Assembly (NCBI GenBank): GCA_946480055.1
Contig: CAMLID010000099.1
Span: 1 to 11,430 of the forward strand
Source: an uncultured Lysobacter sp.
Lineage (GTDB): Bacteria > Pseudomonadota > Gammaproteobacteria > Xanthomonadales > Xanthomonadaceae
Length of the DNA: 11,430 bases
Direction: 5' to 3'
Part shown: piece by piece, positions 5,891 to 11,430 of the stretch
How positions within the stretch are numbered: position 1 is the first letter of the stretch
Layout of the letters: each line of letters begins with the position of its first letter
Position numbers and translations under genes: made by a program
The notes under the pieces: generated by a model
What the model saw: only the letters and a program-made list of their open reading frames with translations
Database searches by the model: none
What the model was told of the DNA's origin: nothing

Positions 5891-6688
5891 TCAGTCCGGC
5901 CGCGAGTACTCGCGGCCGTCGTAGCTCAGGCGGTCGCTGCGCGTCTCCGTCTCGGCGACGCCTTCCACGCATTCATCGCCCTTGAGCGACTGGCGCGTGC
6001 TCTTGTCGACGGTGCGCAGGATCAGTCCGGCGTAACCGTGATCGCGCTTGCCGTCGACCGCGAGCGTGCTGCGGCTGCTGTGGAATTCGCCGTCGCAGCG
6101 GGTGTCCCAGTCGCCGTTGTCGGATTCCATCTCGATATCGCGCAGCACCGGCCGGATCGTAGCGCCGTCGAGCACGTACAGGCTCAGCCGCGTGCCGCTG
6201 TAGGGGTTGGGGCGCGAGGTATTGGCAGAGTTCACCCGCACACCGAAGGCCGTGGTGCTCTCGTTGAGACGGTAGCGCGCCGTGTCCAGGGCGATCCCGG
6301 TGATCCGGATCGCATCGGACTGCAGGGCATCGTTCTCGCGATATCGCTGGGCGATGCGCTCGTGCGCCGAGTCGGCGACCAGCAGTTCCAGGTCGGCGCT
6401 GCCTTCGTCGTCGAAGGTGTTCTGGTGCTGCAGCATCACCGCGATCAGGGTCTTGTCCGGCGATGCCGGCCAGACCTTGCAGGCGACCTCGCCCAGGTTG
6501 ATCCAGCGCGGCGAGGCGCCGGGCAGGCGCAGCATCTCGCCGTTGTCGCCGGTTTCGCCCTGGGCGCCGGGATAGGCGGCGGTGAGCAGCGAATACATGC
6601 GCGACTGGCAATCCTCCGCGGCGAACGCCTGCGGGGCCAGCGCCAGCGACAGCAGCAGGACGGCGACATGGCGAAACGGTTTGCGCAT
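5891..6688 (-). CDS. Secreted protein of unknown function
   Basis: This 265-residue protein has a clear Sec signal peptide (basic MRKPFRH, hydrophobic core, APQAFA/AEDC with likely cleavage after residue 23). The mature part is polar with four cysteines (27, 70, 198, 240), enough for two disulfides, and no membrane segment or known catalytic motif that I recognise. It probably resides in the periplasm or outside the cell. The ATG overlaps the pgeF stop as TGATG, with GGAG at a suitable distance inside pgeF, so translation is very likely coupled to pgeF. I do not recognise the family. The operon position suggests expression with rluD and pgeF but does not reveal a role. Confidence 0.85.
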   Translation of the reverse strand: MRKPFRHVAVLLLSLALAPQAFAAEDCQSRMYSLLTAAYPGAQGETGDNGEMLRLPGASPRWINLGEVACKVWPASPDKTLIAVMLQHQNTFDDEGSADLELLVADSAHERIAQRYRENDALQSDAIRITGIALDTARYRLNESTTAFGVRVNSANTSRPNPYSGTRLSLYVLDGATIRPVLRDIEMESDNGDWDTRCDGEFHSSRSTLAVDGKRDHGYAGLILRTVDKSTRQSLKGDECVEGVAETETRSDRLSYDGREYSRPD

Positions 6689-7542
6689 CACTCGCTCCAG
6701 ATGAGGGTGGCCATGCGGCCGCCGCGCTGGTCGCGACGGTGCGAATAGAAGCGCTGCGGATCGGAGATCGTGCACAGGCCGCCGCCATGTATGTTCGCTG
6801 GAACGAGGCCCGCCGTGGCCAAACGACGGCGCGCTAGCGCGTACAGATCGACGCGCCAATGCTGTGGACGAGTCGCGACGAAGGCGTGGGCGGCGGCGCG
6901 GTCCTGGGTAACGAAAGCGTCGTAGACCTCGGCGCCGATTTCGTAATGCTGCGGGCCGGCAGCCGGCCCCAGCCAGGCGATCAGGCGCCGCGGCGGCGTG
7001 CGCATGGCCGCGACCGTCGCTTCGAGCACGCCCGCGGCCAGGCCGCGCCAACCGGCGTGGGCGGCGCCGACTTCGCTGCCGTCGTCGGCTGTAAACAGCA
7101 CCGGCAGGCAGTCGGCGGTGAGGATGGCGAGTACGGTGCCGGGGGTGGAGGTAACCGAAGCGTCGGCTTCGGGCTCCGGGGCGCCCTCATCCCAGCCCTC
7201 TCCTGCGGGCGGGAGAGGGGGCGTTTGCGCGGCGATCTGTGGGACGTCGCTGGCCGCCGCGCTTCCGAGATCCGCACGCACCTGAGCAGCGCCATCGAAA
7301 CGCACGACACCCACCCCGTGCACCTGCCGCAGCCAGCGCGGCGGCGACGGCAAGGCCGCGTGTTCGATCAGGGCCGCCCGATTGCGCAGCACCGCCTCGG
7401 CCTCGTCGCCGGCGCGCAAGCCCAGATTGAAACGGTCGAACGGCGGCGCCGACACGCCCGGCCCCGTGCGCAGCGTGGTGAAGCCGCGCACGTTGGCCGG
7501 CGCGGGCCAGTCGGCAGGCAGCCAGGCGTCGCCGTCGCGCAT
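6688..7542 (-). CDS. pgeF: Peptidoglycan editing factor PgeF (YfiH/YlmD laccase-domain family)
   Basis: The 284-residue protein has the Cu-oxidase_4/YfiH motifs in order: RGFTTLRTG (19-27), RWLRQVHGVGVV (69-80), ILTADCLPVLF (140-150), AAHAGWRGLAAGVLE (160-174) and GPAAGPQHYEIGAEVYDAF (192-210). His75, Cys145 and His162 are the expected metal ligands. Family members were long called polyphenol oxidases; E. coli PgeF removes mis-incorporated L-Ser from peptidoglycan precursors. The Cys-to-His spacing (17) equals E. coli's, but the first His-to-Cys spacing is 70 instead of 36, so about 34 extra residues (roughly 91-124) interrupt the family sequence; their DNA includes a REP-like palindrome. Total length exceeds E. 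coli's 243 residues accordingly. It starts 3 nt after the rluD stop, as expected of the conserved rluD-pgeF pair, and overlaps the next gene by one base. The reading frame and catalytic residues are intact. Confidence 0.93.
   Translation of the reverse strand: MRDGDAWLPADWPAPANVRGFTTLRTGPGVSAPPFDRFNLGLRAGDEAEAVLRNRAALIEHAALPSPPRWLRQVHGVGVVRFDGAAQVRADLGSAAASDVPQIAAQTPPLPPAGEGWDEGAPEPEADASVTSTPGTVLAILTADCLPVLFTADDGSEVGAAHAGWRGLAAGVLEATVAAMRTPPRRLIAWLGPAAGPQHYEIGAEVYDAFVTQDRAAAHAFVATRPQHWRVDLYALARRRLATAGLVPANIHGGGLCTISDPQRFYSHRRDQRGGRMATLIWSE
7183..7219. repeat. REP-like palindromic element inside pgeF
   Basis: The sequence GCCCTCATCCCAGCCCTCTC followed by a GC-rich loop and GGAGAGGG forms a stem (CCCTCTCC 7196..7203 with GGAGAGGG 7212..7219). 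It resembles the intergenic palindromic repeats starting CCCTCATCC that are common in proteobacterial genomes. On the pgeF strand it is read as PPLPPAGEGWDEG, within the family-atypical insertion. Only one copy is present in this window, so its repeat nature is from recognition, not counted copies. Confidence 0.6.
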
Positions 7543-7545
7543 GGC

Positions 7546-8520
7546 TCAGCGCGCCTTTTCGGCCGCGGCGACGGTGTCGTCGTGCAGGGTCTTGATCAGT
7601 GCGCGCATGTCGGCCGGCACCGGCGCGGTGCATCGCACCGGCTCGCCGCTGACCGGGTGGGCGAACTCCAGGGTCTCGGCGTGCAGGGCCTGGCGACGGA
7701 AGCCGCGCAGGGCCTCGACCAGCGCCTCGGTCGCGCCGCGCGGCAGCTTGAGCGGGCCGCCGTACAGCGGATCGCCGACGATCGGGTGCTTGAGGTGCTG
7801 CATATGCACACGGATCTGGTGGGTGCGCCCGGTCTCGAGCCGGCATTCCAGCAGGGTGTGGGCGCGGAAGCGTTCGCGCAGGCGGTAGTGGGTGACCGCG
7901 TCGCGGCCGTCCTCGCGCACCGCCATGCGGATGCGGTCGCGCGGGTGCCGGTCGATCGGCGCGTTGGCGGTGCCTCCGGAGACCAGCGCCCCCACCACCA
8001 CCGCCAGGTACTGGCGATGCACTTCGCGCGAGGACAGCTGCTCGACCAGGGCGGTGTGCGCCGGCAGGGTCCGCGCCACCACCATCACCCCGGAGGTGTC
8101 CTTGTCGAGGCGGTGGACGATGCCGGCGCGCGGCAGCGCGGCCAACGAGGGGTCGCGGTGCAGCAGCGCATTGACCAGGGTGCCGGCGGGATTGCCGGCG
8201 CCCGGATGCACGACCAGGCCGGCCGGCTTGTCGATCACGATCACGTGCTCGTCTTCGTACAGCACGTCCAGCGCGATGTCCTCGGGCTCGGAGTGCGTCT
8301 GGATATCGAGTACGGCGGTCAGGGTGACGGTTTCGCCGCCGCGCACGGGATCGCGCGGGCGGACTTCGCGGCCGTCGAGGCGGGCATCGCCGGACTTGAT
8401 CCAGGCGGCCAGCCGGGAGCGCGAATAGTCCGGGAACAACTCGGCCAGGACCGCGTCGAATCGACGCCCGGCGGCGCTGTCGGGCACGGTGGCCTGGAGG
8501 GGGTTTACGGACTCGTTCAT
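7546..8520 (-). CDS. rluD: 23S rRNA pseudouridine synthase RluD
   Basis: A 324-residue RluA-family enzyme, near the 326 of E. coli RluD. An N-terminal S4 RNA-binding domain (about 15-65: [23 protein letters not shown]) precedes the catalytic domain with [18 protein letters not shown] (93-110), the HRLDKDTSG motif (136-144, catalytic Asp139), [10 protein letters not shown] (231-240) and [11 protein letters not shown] (245-255). It converts helix-69 uridines of 23S rRNA (E. coli 1911, 1915, 1917) to pseudouridine during 50S maturation. The ATG at 8520 matches the family N-terminus; no Shine-Dalgarno sequence is evident before it. It heads the minus-strand run and is divergent from bamD across an 80-bp gap, the same order as in E. 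coli. RluD rather than another RluA member is supported by the S4 domain and by the bamD/pgeF neighbours. Confidence 0.95.
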   Translation of the reverse strand: MNESVNPLQATVPDSAAGRRFDAVLAELFPDYSRSRLAAWIKSGDARLDGREVRPRDPVRGGETVTLTAVLDIQTHSEPEDIALDVLYEDEHVIVIDKPAGLVVHPGAGNPAGTLVNALLHRDPSLAALPRAGIVHRLDKDTSGVMVVARTLPAHTALVEQLSSREVHRQYLAVVVGALVSGGTANAPIDRHPRDRIRMAVREDGRDAVTHYRLRERFRAHTLLECRLETGRTHQIRVHMQHLKHPIVGDPLYGGPLKLPRGATEALVEALRGFRRQALHAETLEFAHPVSGEPVRCTAPVPADMRALIKTLHDDTVAAAEKAR

Positions 8521-8558
8521 CGGATGGGCAGGATTCAGGGGCAAGGCGCAGGGACTGC

Positions 8559-8564
8559 TATTAT
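8559..8564 (+). promoter_or_regulatory. Candidate bamD -10 box
   Basis: TATTAT stands out as the only AT-rich hexamer in the 80-bp gap between rluD and bamD. A transcript starting near 8571 would leave a leader of about 30 nt to the ATG at 8601. No convincing -35 box lies 17 bp upstream. The overlapping GATAAT on the other strand could serve rluD. Confidence 0.35.
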
Positions 8565-8600
8565 CGGCTCTTCGTGCCTCCGGCGCCCGCGAACCTTGCC

Positions 8601-9485
8601 ATGACCCTTCGTTTCGCCCCTTCACTCCGCCTCGTCCGACTGCTGTCCCTGTTGCTGATCGTGGTCCTCGCTGGGTCTGGCTGCGGCCGGCTGGGCAAGA
8701 TGTTCAAGGACAAGGATGCGGACGAGGGCCAACCGGTCGAAGCGCTGTACACCAAGGCCCATACCTCGATGACCAACGGCAACTGGGCCGCTGCGGAGGG
8801 CACGTTCAAGCGCCTGGTCGCGCAGTACCCCTACGGCCCGTACACCGAGCAGGCCCTGGTCGAGACCGCCTACGCCCAGTTCAAGTCCGGTAAGCACGAC
8901 GACGCGATCAGCAGCATCGACCGCTTCATCCGCACCTACCCGACCCACCGCTACGCCTCCTACATGTACTACCTGCGTGGCCTGGTGAACTCCAGCCGCG
9001 ACACGGTGTTCCTGCAGCGCGTGTGGCGCCTGGACGCCAGCCGCCGCGACCTGGCCACGCCGATGCAGGCCTACAACGACTTCGCGATCGTCGCCGACCG
9101 CTACCCCAACAGCCGCTACGCCGCCGACGCACGCCTGCGCATGATGGCGCTGCGCGACACGTTCTCGCGCCACGAGCTCGACGTCGCCCTGTACTACCTG
9201 CGCCGCACCGCCTACGTGGCCGCGGCCGAGCGCGCCAAGTTCCTGCTCGAGACCTACCCGCAGAGCAAGTACCAGAACGACGCGGTCGCGACCCTGGCGG
9301 TGGCCTACACCGGCCTGGGCAACGAGACCCTGGCCGCCGACGCCAAGCGCGTGCTGCAGCAGAACGACCCCAACCACCCCTACCTGCAGGGCGACTGGCC
9401 GGATTACCCGGGCAACTGGCGCAAACTCAACCCGTTCGCGGGCGAGAAGTCGGCTCTGGACAACCAGGACCGCAACGCCAAGTAA
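8601..9485 (+). CDS. bamD: Outer-membrane assembly lipoprotein BamD
   Basis: A 294-residue lipoprotein with a signal sequence ending VLAGSGC (lipidated Cys28; the -3 residue is less typical than Leu). The mature protein is a TPR array typical of BamD/Yfi[35 protein letters not shown] (48-81), then a repeat with [23 protein letters not shown], and the diagnostic [33 protein letters not shown] (149-181), [21 protein letters not shown] (209-229). It is an essential partner of BamA in folding beta-barrel proteins at the inner face of the outer membrane. The ATG at 8601 gives the best signal peptide; an in-frame GTG at 8574 would add nine residues but lies almost on the predicted transcription start. 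It is slightly longer than E. coli's (245) through a C-terminal tail ending [17 protein letters not shown]. It is divergent from rluD and convergent with spoT. Confidence 0.95.
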   Translation: MTLRFAPSLRLVRLLSLLLIVVLAGSGCGRLGKMFKDKDADEGQPVEALYTKAHTSMTNGNWAAAEGTFKRLVAQYPYGPYTEQALVETAYAQFKSGKHDDAISSIDRFIRTYPTHRYASYMYYLRGLVNSSRDTVFLQRVWRLDASRRDLATPMQAYNDFAIVADRYPNSRYAADARLRMMALRDTFSRHELDVALYYLRRTAYVAAAERAKFLLETYPQSKYQNDAVATLAVAYTGLGNETLAADAKRVLQQNDPNHPYLQGDWPDYPGNWRKLNPFAGEKSALDNQDRNAK

Positions 9486-9510
9486 GCCCAGGCTTACCCC
9501 GCGATGTTCC

Positions 9511-9540
9511 AGACGCCGCCTTCGGGCGGCGTCTGCGTTT
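9511..9540 (+). terminator. bamD intrinsic terminator with UUCG tetraloop
   Basis: AGACGCCGCC (9511..9520) and GGCGGCGTCT (9525..9534) form a perfect 10-bp stem closed by the very stable C(UUCG)G tetraloop, followed by GCGTTT. It starts 25 nt after the bamD stop. The T-run is short but the stem is strong. Confidence 0.85.
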
Positions 9541-9592
9541 GCGGGGTTCGGACTCGCGGATGGGCCGGGCGGGCGAGCGCGACGGCTCGGGC

Positions 9593-9615
9593 GATGCGGT
9601 TGTCACCCATCCTGC
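9593..9615 (-). repeat. REP-type repeat, inverted partner
   Basis: Read on the minus strand this is GCAGGATGGGTGA followed by CAACCGCATC. It shares the head (GnAGGATGnGGTGA-like) and tail (AACCGCATC) of the repeat at 9639..9671 but is shorter and degenerate. The two are in opposite orientation, the layout of a BIME-type pair. Confidence 0.5.
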
Positions 9616-9638
9616 GGGGGGCGCATGTCGCGGCTTGA

Positions 9639-9671
9639 GTAGGATGCGGTGAGCCGGAGGCGAACCGCATC
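9639..9671 (+). repeat. REP-type palindromic repeat with GTAG head
   Basis: A GTAG tetranucleotide is followed by GATGCGGT (9643..9650) and ACCGCATC (9664..9671), an 8-bp stem. Inside, GA/GA mismatches flank a second GCC/GGC stem with a GGA loop. A GTAG-headed imperfect palindrome is the hallmark of REPs mobilised by RAYT transposases. It lies 17 nt past the spoT stop and could also act as that gene's transcript end on the minus strand. Confidence 0.65.
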
Positions 9672-9688
9672 GCGGCCGCCGGCGCCAC

Positions 9689-11430
9689 CTACATCCGCTG
9701 CACGCCCAACACCACGTTGAGCCGACGCACACGCCGCATGACGTCGGCCAGGTGGCGGCGGTCGGCGACCTCGATCGAGAACCGCATGATCGCGATGTTG
9801 GAATCGCGCTCCAGGTATTCGACGCGGTCGATGTTGGACTCGGCCTCGGCGATCGCCGCGGCGACCTGCGCCAGCGCGCCCGGGCGGTTGTCGACCTCGA
9901 TCCGCAACGCCGCGCCGAAGTCGCCGCTGACCTGGCGGTCCCAGCCGATCGGTACCCAGCGGTCCGGCGATTTGCGGTACTCGGCGACGTTGGGGCAGTC
10001 CAGCCGGTGCACCACGATGCCCTTGCCGGCGGTGTGGTAGCCCATGATCTCGTCGCCGGGCAGCGGCAGACAGCAATTGGCGAAGCTGATCACGCCGCGC
10101 TCGGCGCCGGTGATCAGGATCTTGTCTTCGGTCAGGCGCGGGCGGTCGATCCCGCGCCCGCGCGGTTTGCCCGGGGTCTCGCGCGCGAGCGCCAGCGCGA
10201 CCTGGTTGGGCATGCGGTTGCCTAGCGCGATATCGGCCAACAGCGCTTCCAGACGCGGGTAGCGGCTTTCGCTCAGATACGCTTCCAGGCGTAGCGCCGG
10301 CACCCGGTCCAGCGAGGTCTCCAGCGCTTCCAGGGCGCGATCGAGCATGCGGTGGCCGAGCTGGACCGCGTCCTCGTGTTCGAGCTGCTTGAGCTGCTGG
10401 CGGATCGAGGTGCGGGCCTTGCCCGAGACCACGAACTCCAGCCACTGCGGCTTCGGCGTCGAAGACTTGGCGGTGATGATCTCCACGCGCTGGCCGCTGG
10501 CGAGTTTGGTCCGCAGCGGCACCAGCTTGCTGTCGACGCGCGCGGCCACCGCGCGGTTGCCGACGTCGGTATGCACGGCGTAGGCGAAGTCCAGCGCGGT
10601 GGAATTGCGCGGCAACGAGAGGATGTCGCCCTTGGGCGTGAACAGGTAGACCTCGTCCGGGAACAGGTCGACCTTGACGTTCTCGAGGAACTCCAGCGAC
10701 GAGCCGGTCGAACGCTGCGACTCGACCAGGCTGGCGATCCAGCTGTGGGCGCGGCTCTGGGCGCTGTTCGGGCCTTCCCCGCCGTGCTTGTAAGACCAGT
10801 GCGCGGCGATGCCGCGCTCGGCGATCAGGTCCATCTCTTCGGTGCGGATCTGCACTTCCACCGGCGAGCCGTAAGGGCCGAACAGCACCGTGTGCAGCGA
10901 CTGATAGCCGTTGGCCTTGGGGATGGCGATGAAATCACGGAAGCGCGAGTCCAGCGGCTTGTACGCCGAATGCACCACGCCCAGCGCGTGATAGCAATCG
11001 GGCACGCTCTTGACCACGACCCGGAAGCCGAACACGTCCATGACCTGGGTGAAGCTTTTGTGCTCGTGGTGCATCTTGGTGTAGATGCTCCACGGCGACT
11101 TCACCCGGCTGATCAGGCGGTGCTGGAGTTTCTCTTTCGCCAGGCGCTGGGCCAGGTGCGCTTCGATCTGCACCAAAGACTCGCGTCGCACTACCGGCTG
11201 GGTGCGGATGCGCTTCTCGATCACCGCATGGCGCCAGGGATGCAGGGCGCGGAAACCCAGGTCCTGCAGCTCGGCCTTGATCAGGTTCATGCCCAGGCGC
11301 TGCGCGATCGGGGCGTAGATCTCCAGGGTTTCCAGAGCGATGCGCTCGCGCGCCTCGGCGCTCTGCGCGCCAAGAGTGCGCATGTTGTGCAGGCGGTCGG
11401 CGAGCTTGATCAGGATCACGCGCAGGTCGC
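9689..11430 (-). CDS. spoT: Bifunctional (p)ppGpp synthetase/hydrolase SpoT, N-terminus beyond window
   Basis: About 579 C-terminal residues are visible and the frame stays open to the right edge; compared with E. coli SpoT (702) roughly 130-140 N-terminal residues, most of the HD hydrolase domain, are outside. Numbering from the GTG codon at 11419: the hydrolase end KLADRLHNMRTL (5-16, with the conserved Asp8 and Asn12), synthetase region VKSPWSIYTKM to AAHWSYK (106-211) with RFRDFIAIPKANGYQSLHT, a TGS domain (about 250-316, VDLFPDEVYLFTPKGDI), a conserved-cysteine block FANCCLPLPGDEIMGYHTAGKGIVVHRLDCPN (447-477) and a C-terminal ACT domain (about 504-576). The RFRD tetrad corresponds to the RxKD motif of bifunctional Rel/SpoT enzymes, not the ExDD of RelA, so this is SpoT-like. 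It makes and degrades the alarmone (p)ppGpp in the cytoplasm. It is convergent with bamD. Confidence 0.95.
   Translation of the reverse strand, partial: DLRVILIKLADRLHNMRTLGAQSAEARERIALETLEIYAPIAQRLGMNLIKAELQDLGFRALHPWRHAVIEKRIRTQPVVRRESLVQIEAHLAQRLAKEKLQHRLISRVKSPWSIYTKMHHEHKSFTQVMDVFGFRVVVKSVPDCYHALGVVHSAYKPLDSRFRDFIAIPKANGYQSLHTVLFGPYGSPVEVQIRTEEMDLIAERGIAAHWSYKHGGEGPNSAQSRAHSWIASLVESQRSTGSSLEFLENVKVDLFPDEVYLFTPKGDILSLPRNSTALDFAYAVHTDVGNRAVAARVDSKLVPLRTKLASGQRVEIITAKSSTPKPQWLEFVVSGKARTSIRQQLKQLEHEDAVQLGHRMLDRALEALETSLDRVPALRLEAYLSESRYPRLEALLADIALGNRMPNQVALALARETPGKPRGRGIDRPRLTEDKILITGAERGVISFANCCLPLPGDEIMGYHTAGKGIVVHRLDCPNVAEYRKSPDRWVPIGWDRQVSGDFGAALRIEVDNRPGALAQVAAAIAEAESNIDRVEYLERDSNIAIMRFSIEVADRRHLADVMRRVRRLNVVLGVQRM

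Noticed and set aside
6859..8604. A 581-codon open frame on the plus strand opposite pgeF and rluD
   Set aside because: It is the complementary frame of two secure genes and has no recognisable domain or ribosome-binding site.
9483..9496. TAAGCC-CA-GGCTTA palindrome overlapping the bamD stop codon
   Set aside because: Short, with a 2-nt gap that cannot form a hairpin loop, and a better terminator follows directly.
1..11430. Phage, IS element, CRISPR or toxin-antitoxin module
   Set aside because: No transposase, integrase, direct-repeat array or paired small genes were visible; gene content is mostly core chromosomal.

Overview
The window looks like a chromosomal segment of a high-GC gammaproteobacterium, most likely of the Xanthomonadaceae/Lysobacter type. 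The evidence is strongly G/C-biased third codon positions, the divergent bamD / rluD-pgeF arrangement also found in E. coli, and a CurA/NemR pair close in sequence to the enterobacterial proteins. The genus is an inference from codon bias and gene content. No phage, plasmid, CRISPR, tRNA or rRNA signature was seen. Nearly everything is read from the minus strand; bamD is the only plus-strand gene.

Region 1 (1..2561, minus): a lipoprotein with a DUF3574 domain, then an NCS2-like multi-pass permease of unknown substrate, then the start of a glyoxalase I gene (gloA) that runs off the left edge.

Region 2 (2627..4561, minus): a compact electrophile-stress unit made of a NemR-like TetR repressor and a CurA-like NADPH-dependent alkenal/enone reductase. 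Each gene has its own promoter-proximal copy of an identical 15-bp palindromic operator (TAGACCGGTCGTCTA). The repressor keeps the Cys/Cys/Lys positions used for redox sensing in E. coli NemR. This is the clearest complete regulatory circuit in the window. About 240 bp upstream of it (4562..4799) hold nothing I can identify.

Region 3 (4800..8520, minus): a tightly packed five-gene run, rluD - pgeF - secreted protein of unknown function - DUF4166 protein - DCC-family (DUF393) thiol protein, with junctions of 3 nt, a 1-nt overlap, 13 nt and an 11-nt overlap. It combines 23S rRNA pseudouridylation and peptidoglycan quality control with three poorly characterised genes. The pgeF gene carries an in-frame, REP-like palindromic insertion of roughly 100 nt between its zinc ligands.

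Region 4 (8559..11430): bamD, an outer-membrane assembly lipoprotein, is divergent from rluD and ends at a strong UUCG-loop terminator. A pair of inverted REP-type repeats follows. The convergent gene is a bifunctional (p)ppGpp synthetase/hydrolase of the SpoT type whose N-terminus lies beyond the right edge.

Most of the window is core genome. The points worth a second look are the duplicated operator with its leader hairpin, the repeat inside pgeF, and the three uncharacterised genes appended to rluD-pgeF. I found no evidence of a wholly new multi-gene system.
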